From Sinorhizobium sp. (lineage in GTDB: Bacteria; Pseudomonadota; Alphaproteobacteria; Rhizobiales; Rhizobiaceae): a stretch of DNA of 18,732 bases. The stretch covers positions 1 through 18,732 of the forward strand of contig JAPSJG010000022.1 in assembly GCA_031178305.1 (NCBI GenBank). The letters run 5' to 3'. Positions 1 to 7,748 of this stretch are shown one piece after another. Made by a program: the position numbers and the translations under genes. Each line of letters opens with the position of its first letter. The first letter of the stretch is position 1. Under the pieces are notes generated by a model that was not told the origin of the DNA, did no database searches, and saw only the letters and a program-made list of their open reading frames with translations.

Positions 1-323
1 CTACGGCGAAAAATAGGCCCGTTGCGGACATCTGCGTTTTCTTGGTTCACGTCCGTGCTATATTCACTTTTTAGCAACCAAATGGGCGCCTAATTCATTA
101 TTGATGCAAGCGGTTCCCGCAGTAACTGTCGCGGACCGAGGTGTATTGCAGGCTGTATCCAATGTTTACCGGGCCCGCCGCACGGGCGACAGGTTCGGTG
201 TTATAAATCTCGCGATGCCAGTCTTTCAGTGATGAATTCAGACAGGACCGGCATCATCGCCGGCTTGTCCCTTACAAGACGCGCGACTTCAGATGGTCTG
301 TTCGGCGGCGTTGGAGGTGCCGG
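1..323. other. Non-coding region upstream of the patatin gene
   Basis: I see no convincing gene here. The stretch holds AT-rich promoter-like pieces: CTATAT at 58-63 and TATAAA at 202-207. Neither has a well-spaced consensus -35 hexamer. Small inverted repeats are visible. GCCCG (173-177) pairs with CGGGC (183-187). CCGGC (248-252) pairs with GCCGG (259-263). CTTGT (264-268) pairs with ACAAG (274-278). The last two are mutually adjacent and could fold in the leader of the downstream gene. No terminator with a T-run is visible. Confidence 0.4.
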
Positions 324-1286
324 ATGTTGAACTGGACATTTACGCGCAGCAATCAGATTGCCGATCTCTCCGGCCCGCATGGATCATCGCTGACGACCAC
401 CCCCCCGGAACCCGCACCGCGGCCGCTGAAGCCGAAGATCGCCATCGCGCTTGGCGGAGGCGCCGCCCGCGGTTGGGCCCATATTGGCGTCCTGAGGGCG
501 CTTGACGAGGAAGGCATTGAGGTCGGCATGATTGCCGGAACGTCGATCGGCGCCTTGGTCGGGGGTTGCTATCTTGCCGGCAAGCTCGACGAACTGGAAA
601 ACTTCGCCCGCTCGCTTACCGTGCGCCGCATTGCCGGGTTGCTCGATTTCGCCATCGGAGGCGGCGGCCTGTTCGGCGGACTGCGGCTCACCAAGCGCAT
701 GCAGGAGCACCTGGAGGGTCTAAGCGTCGAGGACCTCGACCGGCCCTTCATCGCCGTCGCGACTGAAGTTCATAGCGGCCACGAAGTCTGGCTCGAAAAA
801 GGTTCGCTGATCACCGCCATTCGCGCCTCCTACGCATTGCCGGGTATTTTCGAGCCGATCAACGCTAATGGTCGAACCCTGATCGACGGCGCACTGGTCA
901 ATCCCGTGCCCGTATCCGTCTGCCGCGCCTACGAGCAGCAATTGGTCGTTGCCGTCAACCTGAACTATGACCTCTACGGCCGCTCGGCCGTCGTCAAGCA
1001 CAATGCCGGCATGGAGACCCCGGATGAGTCGGCAAAGATGAACGGTCGTTATTCGGCTCGCCTCGGCATGACCAGCGTCATGGTCCAGGCCTTCAACATC
1101 ATCCAGGACCGCATCTCTCGCGCACGGCTCGCCGGCGATCCGCCCGACCTCGCACTCCACCCGAAGCTGAACGATATCGGGCTCTCGGAATTTCACCGCG
1201 CGGGCGAAGCGATCGAGAGAGGGTACCAGGAAGCGAAGGCCAGGCTCGGCGAAATCATGCGCATGCAGGAAGCGCTGATCCGCTGA
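324..1286 (+). CDS. Patatin-like phospholipase (RssA-like lipid hydrolase)
   Basis: A 320-residue protein of the bacterial patatin family, serine acyl hydrolases that act on phospholipids or other acyl esters. The oxyanion-hole glycine motif GGGAARG is at residues 44-50. The nucleophile elbow GTSIG is at 72-76 (Ser74). The DGA motif with the second catalytic residue, Asp188, is at 188-190. The Ser-Asp dyad is therefore complete. There is no obvious signal peptide, so a cytoplasmic or membrane-associated enzyme is likely. The first ~35 residues are a proline-rich extension before the fold. The start is supported by GGAGG at 313-317, six bases upstream of ATG. The gene stands alone and converges with the CBS gene. 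The physiological substrate cannot be read from the sequence. Confidence 0.9.
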   Translation: MLNWTFTRSNQIADLSGPHGSSLTTTPPEPAPRPLKPKIAIALGGGAARGWAHIGVLRALDEEGIEVGMIAGTSIGALVGGCYLAGKLDELENFARSLTVRRIAGLLDFAIGGGGLFGGLRLTKRMQEHLEGLSVEDLDRPFIAVATEVHSGHEVWLEKGSLITAIRASYALPGIFEPINANGRTLIDGALVNPVPVSVCRAYEQQLVVAVNLNYDLYGRSAVVKHNAGMETPDESAKMNGRYSARLGMTSVMVQAFNIIQDRISRARLAGDPPDLALHPKLNDIGLSEFHRAGEAIERGYQEAKARLGEIMRMQEALIR

Positions 1287-1299
1287 CCGGTGCCGGCGC

Positions 1300-1317
1300 C
1301 GCGTCCAATCAGACGCG
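1300..1317. terminator. Hairpin after the patatin gene (possible terminator or repeat core)
   Basis: A perfect 6-bp inverted repeat, CGCGTC / GACGCG, flanks the loop CAATCA and starts 14 bases after the patatin stop codon. No T-run follows, so intrinsic termination would be weak. The loop and arms resemble the core of the RIME-like palindrome at 16177-16196, so this could instead be a repeat remnant. Confidence 0.35.
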
Positions 1318-1401
1318 CGAAGACTACTGGTTCCGCACTGCTGTGGTCGATTCGAGGGATGTGCAGCAGGGCGGCGCAGCATACCGCCGCCCTCTCGTCG
1401 C

Positions 1402-1830
1402 CTATCCGGCGATGTAAGCCTTGATCTCTTCGGTTTCCCGCTCCATGGCGCGAATGTGGTACTTCACCACGTCGCCGATCGAAATGATGCCCGCGAGTCG
1501 ACCGTCCCTCTCCACCGGCAGATGGCGCGCGCGCAATTTGCTCATCCTTTCCATAAGCGTCTGCGCGGTCATCTCCTCGCTGCAGCAATAGACGTTCTGC
1601 CACATCACGGACGAAACCGGCCTTTCGAGGCAGGAGGCGCCATGTTTCGCGATCGAGGCAACGATGTCGCGTTCTGTCAGGATGCCGACGATACGGTCGT
1701 CCGGGTCCACAATGACGACGGCACCAATATGATTGTCATGCAGAAAAGCCACAGCTTGCTGTACCGTAACCTGCGGCGTCACGGTCACGACGTTGTGGCC
1801 CTTTTCGTTGAGTATCGCTCTTACTGACAT
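1402..1830 (-). CDS. Two-CBS-domain protein
   Basis: A 142-residue soluble protein consisting almost entirely of a CBS pair (Bateman module). The first CBS spans roughly residues 8-62 and contains GAVVIVDPDDRIVGILTERD. The second spans about 75-128 and contains RHLPVERDGRLAGIISIGDV. Stand-alone Bateman proteins bind adenine nucleotides such as AMP, ATP or NAD and regulate partner proteins; the partner here is unknown. I chose ATG at 1830 because GGGAG (1843-1839) lies eight bases upstream. The in-frame GTG at 1836 would leave only two bases after that ribosome-binding site. The gene is monocistronic and converges with the patatin gene. Family assignment is secure; the function is not. Confidence 0.88.
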   Translation of the reverse strand: MSVRAILNEKGHNVVTVTPQVTVQQAVAFLHDNHIGAVVIVDPDDRIVGILTERDIVASIAKHGASCLERPVSSVMWQNVYCCSEEMTAQTLMERMSKLRARHLPVERDGRLAGIISIGDVVKYHIRAMERETEEIKAYIAG

Positions 1831-1836
1831 GCGCAC

Positions 1837-2444
1837 ATCTCCCGTTGCGACAATAGCGGGCCGTTGGGAAAAGTCCTGTCCGTGTCGATCTGCTGCACCT
1901 CAGCGTACAAAGTTCGCAATGGCATCCGCGCAGGCGGCCGCAGGAATTTATACCCATGCCGGCGCCGAACCGGCTTTCGCGCCCTTCCTCCTTCAGGCAA
2001 AGCCGCACCGACACCCGGCCCTTCAGCGGCCGCCACACAAGAAGACGATCGGCGGCCATGGTGGATGGTGCTCTTACGACCTGGGGAAATCAAGCCTTGA
2101 CACGGCCGTGTCCCGGCTCGTCGTCAGGATCGGCCATCACGAAAATTCCGATGTTGCAACAATCCATCATCGTAAGCCTGGTGCGAGCGAAGCGTTCAAA
2201 GCGTGGCTCGCAAGGCGCTACTCAGTCGCCCATCCGATCAGACGCGCAGGCCGCTGGCGCACTTTGAATTGCTCATGTTCTTTCGACGTCGTTCAAGAAG
2301 ACCTCCCGCAGGTTTCTCCAACAGACTGAAAACTGGCCAATAGTGCCCGAGTGGCGTAAAAATATGAGTGGATATCAAAGGCCGGGGTCCTGCATCCCGG
2401 ACAGAGCGTCGTTCACGACAAGGCACGACGCGAGGAGGAGGACC
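1837..2444. other. 608-base intergenic region without a recognisable gene
   Basis: Several open frames of 80-200 codons cross this stretch on both strands. None shows a recognisable domain, a convincing ribosome-binding site or a plausible composition (Arg/Pro/Ser-rich shadow translations). Its 3' part holds a decayed RIME-like repeat (2237-2286). A small CCGGG...CCCGG inverted repeat lies in the leader of the ABC operon (about 2382-2400). A CTTGAC motif at 2096-2101 has no matching -10 box at 16-18 bases. The promoter of the ABC operon must lie here, but I cannot place it. Confidence 0.45.
2237..2286 (-). repeat. Decayed RIME-like intergenic repeat (partial)
   Basis: Read on the plus strand this segment matches the reverse complement of the intact element at 16103-16205. 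Shared blocks in the same order are ATCArACGCGCA, CGCTG, GC(A/G)CTTTGAAT, GCT(G)CATG and TCTTT. The left arm (2216-2236) is only faintly recognisable, and the CATG palindrome breaks off after the first half. It is therefore a truncated, mutated copy in inverse orientation to the intact one. It cannot fold into the full double-palindrome structure. Confidence 0.6.
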
Positions 2445-3917
2445 ATGCGTGGAACAAAACATGAACAATCTCGCCGCACGGAGTCCTGCACGCGCAAAGG
2501 TGGTCATATCAGCAGAAGAACCTTTGTCGCAGCCGGTAGTGTGCTGGGCGTAGCCGCGGCGGTCGCCCCTTGGGTGATCACGAGCGCCAGGGCGCAAGAC
2601 AAAAGCCTAAGGATTCTCCAATGGAGCCATTTCGTACCCTCGTACGACACCTGGTTCGACGCTTTTGCAAAGAAGTGGGGGGAGGAAAACGGCGTTCGCG
2701 TAAGCGTGGATTACATCAACATCGCCGATCTTGCCGCCACGACGGCTTCCGAGATTTCGGCCAGTTCCGGCCACGATCTGATCGAACTCGGGCCGGAGGC
2801 TGCCCAGTTCGAACCCAGCCTGATCGATATGGCGGACATCAACCAGGAGATGGCAGGCAAATTAGGCAAGCCTTTCCGGGTCGCCGAACGGGTCAGCTAC
2901 AATCCGGTGACGAAGAAGCACTACGCCTTCTGTCACGGATGGACGATCGACCCCGGCGACTACCGGAAGTCGCTTTGGGAGAAGGCCGGCATGGCGGAGG
3001 GACCGGTAACCTGGGAAGACCTTCTGAATGTCGGAGCGAAGATCAAGGACGAGCAGGGCGTGCAAGTGGGCATCGGCCTTTCGCAGGAGATCGATTCCAA
3101 TATGGCCGCACGAGCAGTGCTTTGGTCATTCGATACGTCGCTGCAGGACGAGGGCGGCACTATCGTTCTCGACCAAGGCGAAAACCTGAAACGGACCATC
3201 GATGCCGTGAAATACATGAAGTCCCTGTACGACAGGGCGTTGACGCCCGAGGTGTTCTCTTGGAACGCGGCCTCCAACAACCAGGCGCTGATTGCCGGTC
3301 GCGCCTCCTACATTCTGAACTCGATCTCGGCGTACCGCTCGGCCCAGGAAGCGCGGCCCGACATCGCCAAGGACATCTTCTTCACGCCGGCCCTGAAGGG
3401 ACCCGGCGGAACCGGATGGGGCAATGTCCACGTACTTTACAACTACGTGATTCCCGCCTTCGCCGGGAACAACGCCGACACGGCCAAGCAATTTATCGCC
3501 CACCTGGTCGCAAACTACGACGAGGCCATGTATCAGAGCAAGCTCTACAATTCGCCGAGCTTTCCGGATGCGCCGATCGCCGGCGGCCAGCGCAGCTATA
3601 CTGCGGTTGCCGGAGCGAAGACCCTGAACGATCTCACCGAAGCCTGGTTCGAAAATGATCCTTTCAAGCTGGAGGACGAGGCCGACGGCAAGCTCCGGGT
3701 GCTGAAGTCCGCTGCCGAGTGGACGACTAATCTCGGCCATCCCGGCTACGCCAATCCGGCCATCGGCGAGGTCTTCAGTACCTTCGTAATCCCCAACATG
3801 ATGGCAAATGTTGCGCGAGGGCAAATCTCACCGGAAGAGGCGGTGAAGGATGCCGCGGCACAGATCCGCAAGGTATTCGAGGCCTGGCGCAATCGCGGTT
3901 TGGTCCAGGGCGGCTGA
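2445..3917 (+). CDS. ABC transporter sugar-type substrate-binding protein, Tat-exported
   Basis: A 490-residue family 1 extracellular solute-binding protein and the first gene of an ABC importer operon. It carries a twin-arginine signal. Residues 23-29 read SRRTFVA, a hydrophobic stretch follows, and a likely cleavage site lies after SARA (residue 50). The mature protein begins QDKSLRILQWSHFVPSYDTW, typical of the family. The n-region before the twin arginine is long (about 22 residues). The ATG at 2445 is preceded by a strong purine-rich site (GAGGAGGAGG, 2432-2441), which supports it over the upstream in-frame frame extension. Tat export implies that the protein folds before it crosses the inner membrane. 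The ligand cannot be deduced; the gene order suggests a carbohydrate or polyol. Confidence 0.87.
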   Translation: MRGTKHEQSRRTESCTRKGGHISRRTFVAAGSVLGVAAAVAPWVITSARAQDKSLRILQWSHFVPSYDTWFDAFAKKWGEENGVRVSVDYINIADLAATTASEISASSGHDLIELGPEAAQFEPSLIDMADINQEMAGKLGKPFRVAERVSYNPVTKKHYAFCHGWTIDPGDYRKSLWEKAGMAEGPVTWEDLLNVGAKIKDEQGVQVGIGLSQEIDSNMAARAVLWSFDTSLQDEGGTIVLDQGENLKRTIDAVKYMKSLYDRALTPEVFSWNAASNNQALIAGRASYILNSISAYRSAQEARPDIAKDIFFTPALKGPGGTGWGNVHVLYNYVIPAFAGNNADTAKQFIAHLVANYDEAMYQSKLYNSPSFPDAPIAGGQRSYTAVAGAKTLNDLTEAWFENDPFKLEDEADGKLRVLKSAAEWTTNLGHPGYANPAIGEVFSTFVIPNMMANVARGQISPEEAVKDAAAQIRKVFEAWRNRGLVQGG

Positions 3918-3926
3918 CCAACGAGA

Positions 3927-3953
3927 GGCCGGGTTCCCATCGGAAGCCCGGCC
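3927..3953 (+). promoter_or_regulatory. Intercistronic hairpin between binding-protein and ATPase genes
   Basis: GGCCGGG (3927-3933) pairs with CCCGGCC (3947-3953). Inside it TTCC (3934-3937) pairs with GGAA (3942-3945) across a CATC loop, with one bulged G at 3946. This gives an 11-bp stem ten bases after the binding-protein stop codon. There is no T-run after it. In many importer operons such a structure protects the upstream binding-protein mRNA and lowers expression of the downstream genes; that role is inferred here. Confidence 0.65.
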
Positions 3954-3985
3954 CTGTTTCCGATTACGGGACAGGAGAAAGGTAA

Positions 3986-5014
3986 TTGGCTACTCTCGAG
4001 ACGCGCGACCTTCATACCCATTTCGGCAGTGTCAGGGCGGTGGACGGCGTCGATCTCGACGTGAAGAACGGCGAGTTCATCGTCCTGCTCGGCGCATCCG
4101 GTTCCGGCAAGACTACGTTGATGCGGACGATCGCGGGCCTGGAAAAGCCCACATCGGGCGAGGTTTACATAGGCGGGCGGCTTGCAAACCGACTGCCTCC
4201 AAAGACCCGCAACATCGCCATGGTCTTCCAGAGTTATGCGCTCTATCCGCACAAGACGGCATACAAGAACATCGCCTTTCCGCTGCAGGCCCTGCGCATG
4301 CCGGCCGACAAGATCCGTTCCCGCGTGACATGGGCGGCCAGCCTTTTGAGCATCACCCACCTCTTGGACCGGAAGCCGCGGGCACTTTCCGGAGGCGAAC
4401 GCCAGCGGGTCGCTTTGGCACGGGCCCTGGTGCGGGAGCCGGCGATCTTTCTCATGGACGAACCGCTTTCCAACCTCGACGCCAAGCTGCGGCATTCTGC
4501 ACGCCGGGAGTTGAAGCGCCTGCACCGGGAGACAGGCGTGACCACCATCTACGTCACGCACGATCAGGTCGAGGCCATGGGCCTAGGCGAGCGCGTGGCG
4601 GTGATGAATGCCGGCCGCATCGAACAGATCGGCGCACCGTTGGATATCTACCGCAACCCCGTCAATACGTTCGTGGCTCAGTTCATGGGGTCGCCGCCCA
4701 TGAACCTCGTTCTCCGCAGCGGAACGCTGATCGGTTTCCATGCGGAGGATTTTTTTCCCCGGGGCCGCGGGCCGGATTACGGAGACATGGAGCAACTGAC
4801 GTTTCGGGTGGTCCAGGTTGAGGAACTCGGTAGCGAAGTATTGGTGTACGGCTACGTCGCCGAGGACGAGAGAGAGCCGCCGCGGGAAGTGCTCGCCACG
4901 CTGCCGACAGCTCTGGTGAGTGGCTATATCGCAGAAGGAGCAGAGTACCCCTTCGAGGTTCCGCGTCACGCCATACGCCGCTTCGATCCGGCAACGGGGC
5001 TCGGAAAGGACTGA
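3986..5014 (+). CDS. ABC transporter ATP-binding protein (MalK/UgpC type)
   Basis: A 342-residue ATPase that energises the importer encoded around it. Walker A GASGSGKT is at residues 36-43, the Q-loop Gln at 82 and the signature LSGGE at 134-138. Walker B IFLMDEP is at 154-160 with catalytic Glu159, the D-loop SNLD at 162-165 and the switch His at 192. The last ~100 residues form a TOBE-type regulatory domain as in CUT1 sugar importers. All catalytic motifs are intact. Translation begins at TTG (3986). AGGAG at 3973-3977 is well placed eight bases upstream, and no in-frame ATG is nearby. The stop codon is three bases from the next gene, so the operon is tightly coupled. Confidence 0.93.
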   Translation: MATLETRDLHTHFGSVRAVDGVDLDVKNGEFIVLLGASGSGKTTLMRTIAGLEKPTSGEVYIGGRLANRLPPKTRNIAMVFQSYALYPHKTAYKNIAFPLQALRMPADKIRSRVTWAASLLSITHLLDRKPRALSGGERQRVALARALVREPAIFLMDEPLSNLDAKLRHSARRELKRLHRETGVTTIYVTHDQVEAMGLGERVAVMNAGRIEQIGAPLDIYRNPVNTFVAQFMGSPPMNLVLRSGTLIGFHAEDFFPRGRGPDYGDMEQLTFRVVQVEELGSEVLVYGYVAEDEREPPREVLATLPTALVSGYIAEGAEYPFEVPRHAIRRFDPATGLGKD

Positions 5015-5017
5015 ACG

Positions 5018-5959
5018 ATGGCGACAGGGGTCCTTGAGAAATATGGAGCACGCCAGCGGCTGCTCGACTCCGACAGGCTCCTCGCCGCGATCCTGATCGC
5101 TCCTGCGATCATCTACATCGTGGCGCTGATGGGCGTGCCGTTTGTTCTTTCCATCTATTACAGCTTGAGCGACGTTACGACCGGCGGCACGGATGCCCCC
5201 TTCGTGGGGCTCGCGAATTTCCGCGCGCTGATCGGCGACCCGACTTTTCTACAGACTTTGTACAACACCTTTCTGGTTTCCGGCATGACACTCCTGATCG
5301 TGCTGGTGCTCGGCACGATCCAGGCCGAACTCTTGCTCCGGTCTTTCCGCGGCAAGTGGCTGGTGCGGTTTCTGATCCTGCTGCCATGGACCGCGCCGGT
5401 CTCGCTCAGCGTTATCGGATGGCTGTGGATGTTCGACTCCATCTTCAGCCCCATCGACTGGTCTCTCCGCCAGGCGGGTCTGCTCGGACACCCAGGGGCT
5501 TTGCTCGGGCCGGCCACCAATCTCTACTGGCTGGGCAGCGGCGGACTGCCCATGGCCTCCATCATCCTGGTGAATGTCTGGCGCATCCTGCCGCTCGGCA
5601 CGGTGATCGTGCTTGCCGGCCTCAATTCCATTCCCCGGGAGGTCCAGGAACAGGCGCTTGTCGACGGGGCCGGCTATTTCCGGCGCCTGTTCCAGGTAAA
5701 CCTGCCGATGATGCTGCCCATCTTCGGTATCGCCGTTCTCTTCACCTTCGTATTCACCTTTGCCGATATGGTGGTGATATACATTCTCACCCGCGGGGGC
5801 CCCGCCAATTCCACCCATGTGCTGACCACGCTCGCCTTCTTCACGGGCGTGCAGGGCGGCTCCCTCGGCCAAGGCGCCGCGATCGCTCTTTTCATGTTCC
5901 CGGTGTTGGCAGCTTTGTCGGCCATTATCCTGATGCTCATTCGCCGGCGGGAGGTTTGA
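5018..5959 (+). CDS. ABC transporter permease, MalF/UgpA type
   Basis: A 313-residue inner-membrane subunit with about six transmembrane segments. It has the N-terminal LLAAILIAPAIIYIVALMGV helix and the variable periplasmic region typical of first permeases of carbohydrate importers. The cytoplasmic EAA loop that docks on the ATPase is at about residues 211-230 (EQALVDGAGYFRRLFQVNLP), with its conserved Gly217. It starts three bases after the ATPase stop, with AAGGA about seven bases before ATG. It ends three bases before the second permease. Substrate is not predictable from the sequence. Confidence 0.92.
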   Translation: MATGVLEKYGARQRLLDSDRLLAAILIAPAIIYIVALMGVPFVLSIYYSLSDVTTGGTDAPFVGLANFRALIGDPTFLQTLYNTFLVSGMTLLIVLVLGTIQAELLLRSFRGKWLVRFLILLPWTAPVSLSVIGWLWMFDSIFSPIDWSLRQAGLLGHPGALLGPATNLYWLGSGGLPMASIILVNVWRILPLGTVIVLAGLNSIPREVQEQALVDGAGYFRRLFQVNLPMMLPIFGIAVLFTFVFTFADMVVIYILTRGGPANSTHVLTTLAFFTGVQGGSLGQGAAIALFMFPVLAALSAIILMLIRRREV

Positions 5960-5962
5960 CGC

Positions 5963-6811
5963 ATGGAAGACCGGACGCGCGTGAAACAGGCAGGTTGGCG
6001 AGCCGCGACCTATGCGGGGATCGGGCTGTTCACGCTGTTTTCGGCCATGCCTTTCTATGTGATGCTGATCACTGCCTTCAAGCGCGAGTCGGACCTTTAT
6101 GATCCACAGAACAATCCGTTCTGGTTCACTGAGCCGCCGACCATGGCCAATCTGGACCTCCTCTTCGGCAACACAAAGTTTTTGACCTGGCTCTTCAACT
6201 CCTTCCTTATCGGCGCGCTCGTCGTCGTCATCACACTGGTTCTGGTCATTCCCGCCGCCTACAGCCTCGCACGGCTCGCCGGCCGCTGGGGCGAGACGCT
6301 CGGAATAGGCATCTTTCTCACCTATCTGGTTCCGCCGACGCTCTTGTTCCTGCCGTTTGCCAAGGTGATGGCAGCCCTCGGCCTGCAAAACTCGGTCTGG
6401 GCGCTGATCGTAGCCTACCCGACCTTTACCGTGCCGTTCTGCACCTGGCTTATGCTCGGCTTTTTCAAGGCGATACCGAGGGATATCGAGGAACAGGCAA
6501 TGATTGACGGATACGGCCGGCTCGGAGCGTTCATACACGCGGTGCTGCCGCTGGCCATTCCGGGCATACTGACCGTCATCGTCTTCGCCTTTACCCTGTC
6601 GACCAGCGAGTTCATCTACGCGCTGGCATTCGTGCAGAACTCGGTGGAAAAGACGGTGAGCATTGGTGTGCCCACCGAGCTGGTGCGGGGAGACGTATTC
6701 CGTTGGGGATCGCTGCTCGCCGGCGCTCTCCTCGCGAGCATCCCGGTTTCGATCCTTTACACGTTGTTCATCGACCAGTTCGTGGCCGGGCTCACCGCGC
6801 TCGCCAAGTGA
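5963..6811 (+). CDS. ABC transporter permease, MalG/UgpE type
   Basis: A 282-residue second permease of the importer, with six predicted membrane helices starting at about residue 14. The EAA loop is at 177-196 (EQAMIDGYG...VLP). Residues 30-60 carry the PFYVMLITAFK segment typical of MalG-type partners. GGGAGG (5949-5954) lies eight bases before ATG, inside the end of the preceding gene. It completes the importer: one binding protein, two permeases and one ATPase, presumably acting as a homodimer. No downstream terminator is visible in the 50 bases before the convergent regulator gene. Confidence 0.92.
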   Translation: MEDRTRVKQAGWRAATYAGIGLFTLFSAMPFYVMLITAFKRESDLYDPQNNPFWFTEPPTMANLDLLFGNTKFLTWLFNSFLIGALVVVITLVLVIPAAYSLARLAGRWGETLGIGIFLTYLVPPTLLFLPFAKVMAALGLQNSVWALIVAYPTFTVPFCTWLMLGFFKAIPRDIEEQAMIDGYGRLGAFIHAVLPLAIPGILTVIVFAFTLSTSEFIYALAFVQNSVEKTVSIGVPTELVRGDVFRWGSLLAGALLASIPVSILYTLFIDQFVAGLTALAK

Positions 6812-6861
6812 CACGCCAATGCACTAAGTTGCTGCATGGTTTCGGTATCGACGAGGGCCGG

Positions 6862-7548
6862 TTACACCGAGTCGCGCACCCTTTCCCAGGCGTTTATCAG
6901 ATGCCGACCCAGCACTTCGGATAACTTGACCTCGTCGCGGGCTTCGAGCGCTGCGATCATTTCCTCGTGCTCGGCGACGGCGGCGGCCCATTTCTCCGGG
7001 CCTTCATGGCCGACGAAGCGGATGCGCTTCAGCCGTGTCTGCAATACGCCGTGAATATCGGCGAGAGCGGCGTTGCCGGAAAGCTGGGCAATGGCCGTAT
7101 GGATTTGCTGGTTGAGTTTGTAATATTGCATTCGGTCGCCCGCCCGGTAGCGGCGCACCATCTCGTCGTGCAACGCACGCACCTCCGCTATTCCGGCGTC
7201 GCTTGCGGCTTCGCAGGCGAGCCGCCCAGCGAGCTCTTCGAGCGACTGCAAGACAGTCAGCATGTCCTTCACGTCCTTGGCGCTGAAGCGCTTAACGACG
7301 GCTCCGCGACTCGGGACGAGCTCAACCAGGCCTTCGCTTGCCAGATATTTGATCGCCTCACGGAGTGGCGTGCGCGACACGCCGAGCTGCTCGCCAAGCT
7401 GTCCCTCGTGCAGCCGCGTACCCGGGGAGAGGTCGCCCTCGATGATCATGTCGCGTAGATGGTTCACCAGGGTGTCGTGCAGTGCCGTGCGCCGGATTGG
7501 ACCAGGGCCGCCCTCGGGCCGTCGCTCCAGTGATGTGATTTCGTTCAT
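6862..7548 (-). CDS. GntR-family transcriptional regulator with FCD domain
   Basis: A 228-residue FadR-subfamily regulator. The winged helix-turn-helix covers about residues 22-88 (recognition region LGEQLGVSRTPLREAIKYLA). An FCD effector domain follows at about 95-218. Probable metal or ligand residues are Asn146, His150, His194 and His216. FCD regulators commonly sense small organic acids or sugar acids, which fits the divergent operon. The start is uncertain. ATG at 7548 has GGGA just upstream and gives a normal family length. ATG at 7563 and TTG at 7626 are in frame but have weaker ribosome-binding sites. Its position, divergent from pdxA and convergent with the ABC operon, suggests that it controls the former and possibly both. 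Confidence 0.88.
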   Translation of the reverse strand: MNEITSLERRPEGGPGPIRRTALHDTLVNHLRDMIIEGDLSPGTRLHEGQLGEQLGVSRTPLREAIKYLASEGLVELVPSRGAVVKRFSAKDVKDMLTVLQSLEELAGRLACEAASDAGIAEVRALHDEMVRRYRAGDRMQYYKLNQQIHTAIAQLSGNAALADIHGVLQTRLKRIRFVGHEGPEKWAAAVAEHEEMIAALEARDEVKLSEVLGRHLINAWERVRDSV

Positions 7549-7661
7549 TTTCCCGTTCTGCATTTTTTTGCCCAGCGGCCGGTCATGTTCCCAACCACTC
7601 GTTTGAATCAGCGGTGTCTCATTCAAGCATGAAGACGGGCTCTGCCATCGTCAACAGCAAA

Positions 7662-7698
7662 ATGCTGCATACAAAATACAAAAGACTTGATGCAACAT
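7662..7698. promoter_or_regulatory. Candidate operator pair in the gntR-pdxA divergent region
   Basis: Two similar, near-palindromic 9-mers, ATGCTGCAT (7662-7670) and ATGCAACAT (7690-7698), fit ATGC(T/A)(G/A)CAT and lie 28 bases apart. TGCAT (7666-7670) and ATGCA (7690-7694) also form an inverted repeat around the AT-rich spacer. The second copy overlaps the proposed -35 box of the pdxA operon. Repressor binding there would block transcription. This is inferred from symmetry and position only. Confidence 0.4.
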
Positions 7699-7715
7699 GC
7701 TGAGTGACGTATGAG
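7687..7715 (+). promoter_or_regulatory. Candidate promoter of the pdxA-rpiB operon
   Basis: TTGATG (7687-7692, preceded by C as in rhizobial CTTGAC-type -35 boxes) is separated by 17 bases from TATGAG (7710-7715). Transcription would begin near 7722 and leave a short leader with the AAGGGGAGG ribosome-binding site at 7729-7737. The -10 match is only moderate. Confidence 0.35.
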
Positions 7716-7748
7716 AGAGCGAGGCATGAAGGGGAGGACATCGAGACA

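Noticed and set aside
2096..2125. CTTGAC motif as the -35 box of the ABC operon promoter
   Set aside because: The sequence 16-18 bases downstream is GC-rich with no -10-like hexamer, and the site is more than 300 bases from the first gene.
1733..2329. A 198-codon plus-strand frame over the CBS gene and the following gap
   Set aside because: It overlaps the supported CBS gene antisense, has no recognisable domain or ribosome-binding site, and looks like a high-GC shadow frame.
5249..6814. A 521-codon minus-strand frame opposite the two permease genes
   Set aside because: Its translation is His/Gln/Glu/Arg-rich, the usual shadow of GC-rich membrane-protein codons, and it runs antisense to two well-supported permeases.
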